Assembly: GCA_937883755.1 (NCBI GenBank)
Contig: CAKZYA010000031.1
Location: 1-64,000, forward strand
DNA from: an uncultured Flammeovirgaceae bacterium
GTDB taxonomy: Bacteria > Bacteroidota > Bacteroidia > Cytophagales > Cyclobacteriaceae
DNA length: 64,000 nucleotides
Direction: 5' to 3'
Position numbers and translations under genes: made by a program. The notes under the pieces were generated by a model. It searched no databases. It worked only from the letters and a program-made list of their open reading frames with translations, and was not told the origin of the DNA. Shown here piece after piece: positions 26,963 through 35,087 of the stretch. Position 1 is the stretch's first letter; each line of letters starts with the position of its first letter.

Positions 26963-27979
26963 CTAATCGAGAGAAATCACCACTTTCCCGTAGCTCTGGC
27001 GCGATTCAATGTATTCGTGCGCTTGGGGCAATTCCTCAAACGGAAACACTTTGGAAACGATAGGTTTAATGCGGTGTTTCTGCACGTATTCAGTTAGTGT
27101 CTTCCACTCCTGTTCCACCACTTCCCGATGTTCAATCAAGTAACCGATGTGAGTGGCGAGTAATCCGGTAGAGCACTGCGCCATTTGTAGGATTTTAGCT
27201 TGAGGAATATTTTTCAGTAGATGCGGCCAGGTAAGCGGATTGCGTTTACTCCAGTTAAGCCCCGCCATTCCGGCGATAACGAGCTTGCCGAACGGGTTAA
27301 GTAATCCACGACTTTTACGGAAGGTCTCACCACCTACTAGCTCTAGCACCACATCTACTCCCCCACCCGACTGAGCGTCTCTAACAACCGAAGCAAAATC
27401 TAATTCTCGGTAATTGATAGGATGATCTACGCCTAACTCTTTCAGTAACTGTAACTTTTCGGGCTGACTGGCAGTACCGAATACTTTACAGCCCATTGCC
27501 TTGGCAAGTTGAACTGCCGCGGTTCCTACTCCTCCCGCCGCCGCATTCACTAACACGGAATCTGATGATTGCAAACGAGCCAGTTTCATCAACCCGACCC
27601 AGGCAGTCATATAGTTGACGATAAACGCGGCGTTTTCTTCGGGAGAAAACTGATCTAAGGAGGGTAACGCCATATAATCTTTCACAACCATCTTCTCGGC
27701 GTAGCTGCCGAACTGGCCGCCAGCGATAACTTTCTCACCAATTTGCCGATCAACTCCCTCGCCCACCGCATCAATCTCACCGTAAGCTTCCATCCCTAGA
27801 ACGTAAGGCAGCTTGGGTGCCCAGCGGTACTGTCCTCGCCGGGATAAAATCTCCGCGTAGTTGATACCAATCCGCTTCACTTTCACCCGAATTTCTCCGG
27901 CTTTAGGTAGTGGTTCGGGTATATCTTTTATTTTGAGAGAGGGAGCGGGGCCGTGTTTGGTGAGTTGGTAGGCTTTCAA
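26963..27979 (-). CDS. Medium-chain dehydrogenase/reductase, zinc-independent quinone-oxidoreductase type
   Basis: A 338-residue enzyme when started at the TTG at 27979 (reads MKAYQLTKHGPAP), the usual family start; an ATG at 28045 would add 22 residues without homology. The GroES-like N-terminus (KRIGINYAEILSRRGQYRWAPKLPYVLGMEAYGEIDAVGEGV) is followed by the Rossmann fold, with NAAAGGVGTAAVQLAKAMGCKVFGTA as the NADPH-binding glycine motif. Zinc ligands of alcohol dehydrogenases are absent, which fits quinone oxidoreductase/VAT-1-like members. It overlaps no neighbour and lies downstream of the enolase-superfamily gene in the same direction, 212 bases away. Confidence 0.85.
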   Translation of the reverse strand: MKAYQLTKHGPAPSLKIKDIPEPLPKAGEIRVKVKRIGINYAEILSRRGQYRWAPKLPYVLGMEAYGEIDAVGEGVDRQIGEKVIAGGQFGSYAEKMVVKDYMALPSLDQFSPEENAAFIVNYMTAWVGLMKLARLQSSDSVLVNAAAGGVGTAAVQLAKAMGCKVFGTASQPEKLQLLKELGVDHPINYRELDFASVVRDAQSGGGVDVVLELVGGETFRKSRGLLNPFGKLVIAGMAGLNWSKRNPLTWPHLLKNIPQAKILQMAQCSTGLLATHIGYLIEHREVVEQEWKTLTEYVQKHRIKPIVSKVFPFEELPQAHEYIESRQSYGKVVISLD

Positions 27980-28152
27980 ATTGATTGACTTTTGAAATAA
28001 GAGTCGTAAACATACGTTTATTTCACCGTCATCTATCAGTAGCATACAAAAAAATAGATATACAGTAAAGAGACTTCCGAGATGATAATGGTAGTTTTAC
28101 GGAACTACCTATTGATAAAGCGGAGCATTGGAGTTCACTACATGGTGTTGAA

Positions 28153-28180
28153 GTTACTTGGTTCGCTTGAACTAAGCAAC
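28153..28180 (-). other. Stem-loop just past the enolase-superfamily gene
   Basis: Arms 28153-28164 and 28169-28180 pair at 10 of 12 positions around the loop GCTT, 11 bases past the stop of the minus-strand gene at 28191. No T-run follows, so it may be a weak terminator or a 3'-end stabiliser. A second small hairpin (GGTAGTT/AACTACC) lies at 28090-28109. Confidence 0.35.
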
Positions 28181-28190
28181 TCTGGATACC

Positions 28191-29456
28191 TCAACCAACG
28201 ATCTCAGAATTCTTTAAGTAAGCAGCGGTCAATTCCAGACCAAAGCCAGGTCCAGTGGGCACCTTAATACGGCCATTGATGGGTTTTAGGGTAGAAGAAT
28301 CACAAATAAAGTCAATTTTGTCTTTTTCACCCTTGTACTCTATTTCACGACCAGCGTTGGGGGTCACCGCCGCAAAGTGTAAAACATACAAAAAACCCAT
28401 CCCGTAACCCGACATATGCGAAAAACAGGGCATTCCTACCACCGCCCCCATCCGGGCCACCTTAACGGTGCGGATAAGTCCGCCAAATAGCAGTGGATCA
28501 GGATTTAGCCAATCAACCCCACGATGCTCAATCATCCAGAGAAATTGACGGAGGCTACGTTCTTGTTCTCCACCTCCAATTGGAATGGATAACTGATCGG
28601 CAATGGCCTTAGTCTCTTCGTAATAATCAAAAGGCACCGGCTCTTCAAAGGAGCTGAATTGGTGTTCCTCGAGGTATTGGCCGATTTCTAGCGCCATTGG
28701 CACATCGTACGACCCATTGCCATCAGAGTATAACTTGATAGCGGCTCCAAGATGCTTACGTAAGTAGGGAATTAAGGCTTTATCCCGCCGCGTTGATTGC
28801 TCCGTGTAGTGCATTCGAGCACCTAGGCGAATCTTAACGGCATCGCATCCTGTGGCGTCAATGAGACTTTGCACGTACTCCAATTCCTGCGGAGCCGAAT
28901 TACCTCGATTGCCACTCGCGCAGTAGATCGGGATTTCCTCACGAAGTTGCTCCCCCAGTAAAGTACCGACCGATTGATCCACCGATTTGCCCAGGCAATC
29001 AAGAATCGCAAATTCCAATATAGCTGTAGCAATCCCAAATGGAACCGATTGCCACTTGTAGTTGCTGCTGCTACGGAGAAGTTGGATATACAAATCTTCG
29101 AAGAACCGGACATCCTGTCCCAAAAATACGGGTTTGATGCGTTTCCGAAACAGAGGCACTAGGAGCTCTAGCAATTTGCCTTTACCGGTGGCGGTGCCTA
29201 CCACCCCTTCTTTGGAGACCACCCGAGCAAAGTAGACACCATCGTTGCGTCGCAGTTCAATCTTGTCCAGGATCACAGGATTAGGAAGAAACTCCTGCCG
29301 CAAAACCGGTTGATTCATCGCTTCGAAAAGTCGCTCACGTTCGGGATTGGTATCCCTTGATTGGCTAGCCATTGAGAGTTTAGGGGGCAATCCAGACAGG
29401 GTACTTCCCCCTGCCAGAGCCGACCATTTCAGAAAATCACTGCGTTTCATAAGCAA
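28191..29456 (-). CDS. Exported enolase-superfamily enzyme (mandelate racemase/muconate-lactonizing type)
   Basis: A 421-residue protein beginning with a Tat-like or lipid-free leader (KRSDFLKWSALAGGSTL, about 4-20). The N-terminal capping domain (about 60-170) precedes a TIM barrel with candidate metal ligands Asp245 (SDGNG), Glu272 (FEEPV) and Glu297 (GGGEQE), the catalytic Lys208-x-Arg210 (AVKIR) and His347 (CFSHMSG). This layout fits sugar-acid dehydratases or epimerases. The start is one of two ATGs two codons apart. Export is unusual for dehydratases but found in Bacteroidota members of this family. Substrate not predictable from sequence. Confidence 0.8.
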   Translation of the reverse strand: MLMKRSDFLKWSALAGGSTLSGLPPKLSMASQSRDTNPERERLFEAMNQPVLRQEFLPNPVILDKIELRRNDGVYFARVVSKEGVVGTATGKGKLLELLVPLFRKRIKPVFLGQDVRFFEDLYIQLLRSSSNYKWQSVPFGIATAILEFAILDCLGKSVDQSVGTLLGEQLREEIPIYCASGNRGNSAPQELEYVQSLIDATGCDAVKIRLGARMHYTEQSTRRDKALIPYLRKHLGAAIKLYSDGNGSYDVPMALEIGQYLEEHQFSSFEEPVPFDYYEETKAIADQLSIPIGGGEQERSLRQFLWMIEHRGVDWLNPDPLLFGGLIRTVKVARMGAVVGMPCFSHMSGYGMGFLYVLHFAAVTPNAGREIEYKGEKDKIDFICDSSTLKPINGRIKVPTGPGFGLELTAAYLKNSEIVG

Positions 29457-29619
29457 GGCCTTTTATGGCTGACTAACTGATAAATGCAGCCTATCTTTTT
29501 TACCCACTAATATCAGAAGCTAAGTTCCGTTGTTTCCAATATATCACCAATTTGATAGACCATCAATATCATTTAACTGTTCTCTATAACTTCATTATTC
29601 CTTTCCAAAGCACCGGTAG

Positions 29620-30654
29620 TCAAAAATACGTCTTCACCGCGAATTCGAACTGATCGATGAAGATTCTTTTGAAAGCGGTGATATTATTTTGTTCGTAGAA
29701 CACCAGCATAGCTTTTTTGTAGTCAATGGAATCTACCGTTCGGAAGGATATGGGGCAATGTTGGTGGGCAATTAAAATAGCGTTACTGGTGATTCGGGCG
29801 GTTCGTTTATTGCCATCGGTGAAACCTTGAATGTAAGAAATCAGAACCAGCGCGATCAGTGCTTTCTCAAATACACTCTCTTTACGGTTGATTAAATCGC
29901 ACATATCGCTGAATGCTTCCCGTATTTGGAACTCATTATCCAGAGGGCGGTAGTTAGTACCGGTAATACCAACCCGTCTGGCTCTTAGATTTCTACTAAT
30001 GCCTAGTTCTTTGGTGAGAATACTATGGATATCTTCAATTTTTCTGGTTGATAATTCCTGAAGATAATCCGGATTTTCTACAATAAAATCTATCGCGTCT
30101 TTATGATTTAGTAGCATCACCGCCTCGTCTTTCGTTTTTCCCGAAGCCGTTTGCTTTTCTTTTAGCAATCTTTCTGTTTCCAGCAGCGAGTAGGTATTTC
30201 CCTCAATTTGGGATGACTTCCAACTCAGATCAATGGCTAACCGCTCAATTTCTCTCTGATACTCTTCTGAACTTAACTCGCTGATATTTTTCTGGTACTC
30301 TTGCTGCAACCCCTCAAGCTTGGTTAGCTCTGAGTCGGTGAATATATCTACTTGGTACAAATCCTGCCTTAAAAGATCGTGGTTGAACGATTCATTAATT
30401 TCTCGGTCATCAATGTCTTGTTCAAAATACTGATCTACGTCTATTGAATGCAGAATACCGTATGATTTTGACAGTGAATACCGGGTACCCTTATTCGCAC
30501 CTACCCTATCTACCAGTTTTTTCTCCACCAACTGATCCAATACACGTTTTAAGGTTCGGCTACTTTTTTCGTATCCGATAGCTGCATAAATCTCACTGGA
30601 TGTCATGGGAGATTTTGCGCTTAGAACGTTTAAAACAAGATCAAAATCACTCAT
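29620..30654 (-). CDS. Fic-domain protein with N-terminal winged helix, catalytic His replaced
   Basis: A 344-residue protein. Residues about 1-65 form a winged-helix DNA-binding domain (MTSSEIYAAIGYEKSSRTLKRVLDQLVEKKLVDRVG). The inhibitory helix motif S147-x3-E151-G152 (WKSSQIEGNTYS) precedes a Fic core with IQGFTDGNKRTAR. The canonical motif is H-P-F-x-(D/E)-G-N-G-R; here the His position is Gln276 (codon CAA at 29829-29827), so AMP transfer is doubtful. The HTH plus repeated boxes directly upstream suggest an autoregulated transcription factor. It is flanked by unrelated genes. Confidence 0.85.
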   Translation of the reverse strand: MSDFDLVLNVLSAKSPMTSSEIYAAIGYEKSSRTLKRVLDQLVEKKLVDRVGANKGTRYSLSKSYGILHSIDVDQYFEQDIDDREINESFNHDLLRQDLYQVDIFTDSELTKLEGLQQEYQKNISELSSEEYQREIERLAIDLSWKSSQIEGNTYSLLETERLLKEKQTASGKTKDEAVMLLNHKDAIDFIVENPDYLQELSTRKIEDIHSILTKELGISRNLRARRVGITGTNYRPLDNEFQIREAFSDMCDLINRKESVFEKALIALVLISYIQGFTDGNKRTARITSNAILIAHQHCPISFRTVDSIDYKKAMLVFYEQNNITAFKRIFIDQFEFAVKTYF

Positions 30655-30732
30655 TTATCTGACAACTATTTATCTTATTCTTGACAAAAATAGCATAATT
30701 TGTCAGATAAGTTGTTTTAAAATGTCAGATAA
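30655..30732 (-). promoter_or_regulatory. Operator boxes TGTCAGATAA and promoter of the Fic-like gene
   Basis: The box occurs as TTATCTGACAA at 30655-30665 (touching the start codon), as its exact inverse TTGTCAGATAA at 30700-30710, and again as TGTCAGATAA at 30723-30732. Between them, on the minus strand, TATTTTTG (30692-30685) matches the Bacteroidota -7 consensus TAnnTTTG. A bound dimer would cover the promoter, consistent with autorepression by the HTH-Fic protein. Confidence 0.6.
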
Positions 30733-31004
30733 CAGGCGCATCACCTTCATAATGCCTTTCCAACCAAGCAGACCATATTAAGTGATATAACTCGCCAATA
30801 ATAGCCCTACCTCCTAGTGGTTGAGCTTTTTGCACTGACCGATAAACATAGCTACAAAGAGGAAGAGCGCCCCTCGGCTAAAATGTAAAGAGCACTGTTA
30901 AAAATATCATAGTACTGACTAGGTCGAACTAGCGAACTTATGTTATCCGAAGAATAAAACTTTATCCAGCTAGAGACCCCCCACATGACGGAGCTTGAAA
31001 ACCC
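30733..31004. other. Spacer without recognised features
   Basis: About 270 bases between the Fic-gene promoter and the end of the DUF2490 gene. No open frame of coding character, RNA gene or strong hairpin is visible. Confidence 0.4.
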
Positions 31005-31709
31005 CTAAAAGTTCTGGTGCAAACTCACTTGAAGTTGCCCTTTAGCCCAATTGGCGGTGGTCTGCCGCATCCATCCTAGCTGAACTCGTGAAGACTTGGC
31101 AATTCCGTATCCCATTCCCAGGTAAGTACGATTTCTATCGAAGTACTGCACACTTAGCCCGTCTCCTATATCGGTTTGACCGTTAATAAATATCTCATTG
31201 TAAAGAGCCAGGTAGATTGCATTTTTCTCTAGTTCGGTCTTATTGAGAGGTACATTTAGGAAAAGATTATAGCGATAACGGGTTCGGAAATCGTGAGTTT
31301 CTACCCAGCGCTGCTCATAGCGAATGCGGTGGGTAAAGTGAAACCGAGAAGCAATTTTTTGTGAAAATAATGTCTCCTGATAGACTCTGTTTTCGTTAGT
31401 CATTTCATTGCTCTCTCCGAAAGCACCAGTACCAATGTAAGCATAGCCTACGGTAAACAAAATATCTTCGGACTTGGGGCGGTAGGTTACCCCAGTTCGT
31501 AGGAGCAACTGTTCTAGATCACCCCCAATATTCCAGAAACGAAACTGATAATCGCCCTGCACTCCCCACTGACTTTCTTTAAACCGCTTTTGGACGAAGT
31601 ACATATACCAAATGCCCAACTGATCTTCGTCCGGACCAGATTGGGCATGAGACACGGTAATAGCCAGGCAGACCACCACAACTGCCATGAGATATTTACT
31701 TAATTTCAT
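31005..31709 (-). CDS. DUF2490 outer-membrane protein
   Basis: A 234-residue protein when started at the ATG at 31709, directly before a signal peptide (MKLSKYLMAVVVVCLAITVSHA). The mature part shows DUF2490 features: DQLGIWYMYFVQKRFKESQWGVQGDYQFRFWN, LLRTGVTYRPKSEDILFTVGYAY, RIRYEQRW and a barrel-type end (LGWMRQTTANWAKGQLQVSLHQNF). Likely a small outer-membrane beta-barrel of unknown cargo. Last gene of the minus-strand envelope cluster. Confidence 0.8.
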   Translation of the reverse strand: MKLSKYLMAVVVVCLAITVSHAQSGPDEDQLGIWYMYFVQKRFKESQWGVQGDYQFRFWNIGGDLEQLLLRTGVTYRPKSEDILFTVGYAYIGTGAFGESNEMTNENRVYQETLFSQKIASRFHFTHRIRYEQRWVETHDFRTRYRYNLFLNVPLNKTELEKNAIYLALYNEIFINGQTDIGDGLSVQYFDRNRTYLGMGYGIAKSSRVQLGWMRQTTANWAKGQLQVSLHQNF

Positions 31710-31949
31710 GTTACAGGAATTTATGAGTAAGTTAAGTTCTCCTGGCTTAATACCGAAGCGATTTAAAGTTTTCACAAAGCTATCAAGTTACTTGATTATG
31801 TTCAGTGCTTTATGAAGAAAATCTGGCTCAAATCTTTAGCGTGACTTTTAACAATCTTTTAGATGACTTGAATAGGTTAAAAGCAAAGCTATTCTTACAA
31901 ATCGGACTGTAAAGCTTTAAGCTACTTCACCTTGTAATTACCACTTACC

Positions 31950-32606
31950 TTAGTTGGGTGAAGGATTATATGGCAAAGAGGATTGATGAGTAACGATTCT
32001 GAGTTTTCCCGCCTTGTCCTTCACGTAGGCAAAGGTGTACTCTACCTTTGTTTCGTTTCCATCTAAGTCCGTAAAGAAGTAGTTACCCATAGCTACCGCC
32101 ATTCTACAACTGTTATTGATAATACCTACGTTATCGAATTTTACCTTCGTGTATGGTTGAATGGCAAAACCTTTATCCTCAGAGTATGCCTCATTTCCAC
32201 CTACGAAATAGGATAGTGCTGCATCAAAGCTAGACCTAAACTGATCATTAGAGGCAAGTGTCGGTTTGAATAAAACGCTACTTAAATCGTAACCATACAT
32301 TTCTTGAATAAAATCAGAGGCTTCTTCAGAGTAATCACCTTGCTCTGAAAAGACTTTACCAATTCTTACTATTCCGTCTCCCCACATTTTTTGAGCCTCT
32401 ACTACTTCTCTTTCTGTGATACATTCATCTGAATAAAGTAAAGCGCTATTGTTTTCTGTAGCAATATCCGCTCCTTTATCAGCCTGTAGGCTGGATTGGC
32501 CTGCCTGATTTTGGCAACCTACCGCAAACAGACAAAATGTACCAAGTATGAATACACACGACAAAGATTTTCCGAGGGCACTTATTTTCTTAAGAATATT
32601 TCTCAT
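31950..32606 (-). CDS. NTF2/SnoaL-like lipoprotein
   Basis: A 218-residue protein with a lipobox (FAVGC, Cys31) after an N-terminal hydrophobic segment. The mature domain carries CITEREVVEAQKMWGDGIVRIGKVFSEQGDY, SVLFKPTLASNDQFR, ALSYFVGGNEAYSEDKGFAI and KVEYTFAYVKDKAGKLRIVTHQSSLPY. These resemble a family of NTF2-like proteins often labelled phosphoribosyl-AMP cyclohydrolase in databases, a label with no basis in the fold. Function unknown; the pocket may bind a small ligand. Confidence 0.6.
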   Translation of the reverse strand: MRNILKKISALGKSLSCVFILGTFCLFAVGCQNQAGQSSLQADKGADIATENNSALLYSDECITEREVVEAQKMWGDGIVRIGKVFSEQGDYSEEASDFIQEMYGYDLSSVLFKPTLASNDQFRSSFDAALSYFVGGNEAYSEDKGFAIQPYTKVKFDNVGIINNSCRMAVAMGNYFFTDLDGNETKVEYTFAYVKDKAGKLRIVTHQSSLPYNPSPN

Positions 32607-32652
32607 CTGTCTAATTAATTATTTGAAAAATTTGCTTCATGTAGTTGTTTTA

Positions 32653-32714
32653 CTGGCAAAAAAGAGGGCTACTGAGTACATAGATATAAAGTATTGCAAG
32701 TCTCTTTTTGCCAG
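32653..32714. repeat. Inverted repeat downstream of the 133-residue gene
   Basis: CTGGCAAAAAAGAG (32653-32666) and CTCTTTTTGCCAG (32702-32714) are inverse with one extra A, separated by 35 bases. It lies 14 bases past a minus-strand stop and may act as a terminator or processing hairpin, although the loop is long. Confidence 0.4.
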
Positions 32715-32727
32715 CAGTTAGTTCTCC

Positions 32728-33129
32728 CTAAGACCATAAGTTAAAGAAGGCATCATAGAAGGGTTCACGACTCATTTTTCTAATACCTACTACTTCAACC
32801 CCATCCCAGCGAATCTCCAGTGTTTTTCGGGTAATCTCACCATCGTGGAAGATATCCATGTAGTAGATTCCATCTCTAAGGTTTGAAAAATTGAATAATT
32901 TACGCTTATAGACATTGGCATCTACCTCCATTTCCATCAAGGTGCCTTCCATATCGTTTTTGATCTTTACTAACACTTTACTTTCTTCTCCCTGTGGTAA
33001 CTGGAAGATGGCAGACTTCTTTTTATCCAGGGTAAATAATTGAGGATCAACCGTAGTTTCAGCCTGAATCCTTACCGAGGTTAACATTAGCAAACCCAGC
33101 AGTATAGAAAAAAATGATATTGTTTTCAT
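32728..33129 (-). CDS. Small secreted beta-sandwich protein, paralogue A
   Basis: A 133-residue protein with a signal peptide (about 1-23, ending RIQA). The mature part resembles the short Bacteroidota secreted domains of DUF3244/T9SS-sorting type: SKVLVKIKNDMEGTLMEMEVDA, GIYYMDIFHDGEITRKTLEIRW. It is a clear paralogue of the next gene upstream (33218-33598), with the same ETTVDPQ and GEESKVLVK words. Its promoter carries the four-hexamer 11-bp repeat (33184-33222), so it is probably controlled by the nearby OmpR-type regulator. Confidence 0.6.
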   Translation of the reverse strand: MKTISFFSILLGLLMLTSVRIQAETTVDPQLFTLDKKKSAIFQLPQGEESKVLVKIKNDMEGTLMEMEVDANVYKRKLFNFSNLRDGIYYMDIFHDGEITRKTLEIRWDGVEVVGIRKMSREPFYDAFFNLWS

Positions 33130-33183
33130 GATTTTTTTAATTGATGTTATTGAATAAATTACTCTTCGTTATTCGTACCGCAG

Positions 33184-33222
33184 CTTAAAGGCTGCTTAAA
33201 GCCAGATTAGAAAAGACTTAGA
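33184..33222 (-). promoter_or_regulatory. Four-hexamer 11-bp repeat, site A
   Basis: On the plus strand hexamers CTTAAA, CTTAAA, ATTAGA, CTTAGA start at 33184, 33195, 33206 and 33217, exactly 11 bases apart. The array ends 54 bases upstream of the 133-residue gene's ATG and overlaps the stop of the previous gene. The spacing is that of OmpR/PhoB-family binding sites. Confidence 0.7.
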
Positions 33223-33598
33223 AATAGAAAGTTTCATTACTTGTTTTGGTAATCCTTACTACTTCTACACTATTCCAGCGAACTATTAGCTCTTTTCTAG
33301 TGATTGTTCTGTTATGGAAAATGTCTATGTAGTAGATTCCGGGTTGGGGTTGTGAAAAATTGATTGCTTGGCGCTGACGCTTATTTGCGTCTACTTTCAT
33401 TTCTAGTAGAGTGCTCTCTGTATCGTCTTGAAACTTAACCAACACTTTACTTTCCTCTCCCTGCAATGGTTGGAAAATAACGGACATTTTGTTATTCAAA
33501 ATAAGTATTTGAGGGTCAACAGTAGTACTTGCGTATCCATCTATTGTGGTAACCAGCAACAAACCTGACAATACAGACAAAAATGATGTTGTTTTCAT
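33218..33598 (-). CDS. Small secreted beta-sandwich protein, paralogue B
   Basis: A 126-residue protein with a signal peptide (about 1-24). Mature sequence STTVDPQILILNNKMSVIFQPLQGEESKVLVKFQDDTESTLLEMKVDA parallels paralogue A, as does GIYYIDIFHNRTITRKELIVRW. It ends earlier than A (TFYF). No 11-bp repeat precedes it, so it may depend on readthrough from the SPFH gene upstream. Tandem duplication is evident. Confidence 0.6.
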   Translation of the reverse strand: MKTTSFLSVLSGLLLVTTIDGYASTTVDPQILILNNKMSVIFQPLQGEESKVLVKFQDDTESTLLEMKVDANKRQRQAINFSQPQPGIYYIDIFHNRTITRKELIVRWNSVEVVRITKTSNETFYF

Positions 33599-33636
33599 AG
33601 CTAGTTGATTTGATACGTACTATTGAATTTTTATCC

Positions 33637-33666
33637 CCTCAGAGTCCTCATGGAGAAACTCTGAGG
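33637..33666. other. Stem-loop between the SPFH gene and paralogue B
   Basis: CCTCAGAGT (33637-33645) pairs with ACTCTGAGG (33658-33666) across a 12-base loop, 15 bases past the SPFH gene stop. No T-run follows, so it is a processing or partial-termination hairpin rather than a full terminator. Confidence 0.4.
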
Positions 33667-33680
33667 AGATAAATAGTTGT

Positions 33681-34496
33681 CTACTCATTCGCTAGGACTG
33701 TCTCCTGGCTTTCTTGTTCTCCTTGAGGCTCGATGAGCATAGGAGTTTCTCCGTTAGTAATTATCACTTTGGCGTTGGGAGATTGAGCCAACTCTCTAAA
33801 AGCCTCTATCGATTGCCACTGAATAATCTCTGGGTTAAGCCCTTCCGAAATTACCCGCTGAGCATCGCGTATACCTTCGGCCTCCACTATTTTCCGCTGA
33901 GCCTCTAACCGCTCGCGTTGCAACAGAAACTCCATACGCTGGGCGTCTTGTTCTGCTTCTAGTTTTTCCTCAACAGCCTGGGCTAGCCCTTCTGGAAGTT
34001 GGATAGTTTTTAGCAGTACGGCTTCTACCTCAAATCCTCGAGGTTTCAGAAGAGACTCCATCCGATTGGAAATTGCCTGTTCAATGTGTGAGCGCTGAGA
34101 CGAGTGCATATCCTTAGCGAAGAATTGGGAACACACATCAGCTGCCGCCGAACGGAATACACCAATGATAACTGCATCTTCGTATTCTGGACCAATATTA
34201 GCAATCACCTCTGGGGCCTTCTCAGGTATCACCCGGTAGAGAATAGAAATAACCGAGGCTACATTGAGTCCTTCTTTAGAGGGTAGCTGGGAGGTAATTT
34301 CTATATTGACCGTACGCACCGGTAGTTTAATCACTCGAGTGGTAAACGGGTTATAGGCCACCGGGCCTGGTTCTATCGTTTTAAAATTAAGTTTACCTAA
34401 GTTTCTTTTCACCCCTACCTCGCCCTGGCGGACGACAGTACAACTGCTGAGAAGCACTAATAAAGACAAAGACCAGATTATATGATGTGTTTTCAT
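33681..34496 (-). CDS. Prohibitin-like SPFH lipoprotein
   Basis: A 271-residue protein with a lipobox (LLSSC, Cys19) instead of the usual membrane anchor. The SPFH/prohibitin domain (about 25-200) is clear: GEVGVKRNLGKLNFKTIEPGPVAYNPFTTRVIKLPVRTVNIEI, then SILYRVIPEKAPEVIANIGPEYEDAVIIGVFRSAAADV. An alpha-helical tail follows (EEKLEAEQDAQRMEFLLQRERLEAQRKIVEAEGIRDAQRVI). It lies 12 bases downstream of the 78-residue gene. As a lipoprotein its SPFH ring would face the periplasm, like HflK/C but lipid-anchored. Confidence 0.8.
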   Translation of the reverse strand: MKTHHIIWSLSLLVLLSSCTVVRQGEVGVKRNLGKLNFKTIEPGPVAYNPFTTRVIKLPVRTVNIEITSQLPSKEGLNVASVISILYRVIPEKAPEVIANIGPEYEDAVIIGVFRSAAADVCSQFFAKDMHSSQRSHIEQAISNRMESLLKPRGFEVEAVLLKTIQLPEGLAQAVEEKLEAEQDAQRMEFLLQRERLEAQRKIVEAEGIRDAQRVISEGLNPEIIQWQSIEAFRELAQSPNAKVIITNGETPMLIEPQGEQESQETVLANE

Positions 34497-34508
34497 TTTA
34501 GTTTACAT

Positions 34509-34745
34509 TTATTGTTTAACAATGATCGATATGTCATTGGGGTAAAAAAGACGGACTTGTTTTACACCGTACTTTTTCTTTAACTCTGAAGCATAAGCGA
34601 TAGCTTCTCCAGTACTATGACATATCTTATACGCCTTCTTTAAAGGCTTTTCGGAAAGTTCTTTTTCCCGCACTAGAATGGCGATATAAGGATCTGGCTT
34701 GGGGTTTTCTTCGTCCACTAACCATACTTTATCGTCAGGGATCAT
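34509..34745 (-). CDS. Small hypothetical protein co-transcribed with the SPFH lipoprotein
   Basis: A 78-residue cytosolic protein, mixed alpha/beta and charged: KVWLVDEENPKPDPYIAILVREKEL ... YKICHSTGEAIAYASELKKKYGVKQVRLFYPND. I recognise no family. It is the first gene after 11-bp repeat site B and 12 bases before the SPFH gene, so the two are probably one unit. Confidence 0.55.
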   Translation of the reverse strand: MIPDDKVWLVDEENPKPDPYIAILVREKELSEKPLKKAYKICHSTGEAIAYASELKKKYGVKQVRLFYPNDISIIVKQ

Positions 34746-34817
34746 GGTTTATAAGATTTAAAAGGTCTTCGTTCTGAGCAGAGGTATTTTGTTGTTGAGG
34801 TTGTATTCGACACAAGG

Positions 34818-34856
34818 CTTAAAGCATACTTAAAACCAGATTAGAAAAGGCTTAAA
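34818..34856 (-). promoter_or_regulatory. Four-hexamer 11-bp repeat, site B
   Basis: Hexamers CTTAAA, CTTAAA, ATTAGA, CTTAAA start at 34818, 34829, 34840 and 34851 on the plus strand, exactly 11 bases apart, 72 bases upstream of the 78-residue gene. Same order and spacing as sites A and C. Confidence 0.7.
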
Positions 34857-34859
34857 ATC

Positions 34860-35087
34860 TCAGTTGGTTATCAGTGAATCCAGCTTTTCTATTCGCTGAA
34901 TTTCCTCGTCAATTAAGGAATCTAAACGATGTATTCTATCGGTTTCTTGGTCAAATACTGAGTCTAGCTTTTCTACTCTTTCCTGAAATTGATTCCATTT
35001 TTCTTCGGACTGTTCCTGGATACCACAGCTTGCTATCACAAGCGTAACTGCTATAAGAAGGGCTGATTTGATCTTAGTATTTTTCAT
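34860..35087 (-). CDS. Small coiled-coil lipoprotein
   Basis: A 75-residue protein when started at the ATG at 35087, directly before a lipoprotein signal (LLIAVTLVIASC). The mature part is a heptad-like coiled coil with repeated KLDS words (VEKLDSVFDQETDRIHRLDSLIDEEIQRIEKLDSL), Lpp-like in size and character. A longer frame to 35225 adds an unlikely N-terminus. It is divergent from the two-component system; site C lies upstream. Confidence 0.6.
   Translation of the reverse strand: MKNTKIKSALLIAVTLVIASCGIQEQSEEKWNQFQERVEKLDSVFDQETDRIHRLDSLIDEEIQRIEKLDSLITN

Noticed and set aside
28082-28267. Plus-strand frame of 61 codons
   Set aside because: Overlaps hairpins and the end of the enolase-superfamily gene; composition is not protein-like.
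31710-31949. Additional 11-bp hexamer array upstream of the DUF2490 gene
   Set aside because: Several TTAA words occur, but not with regular 11-base spacing.
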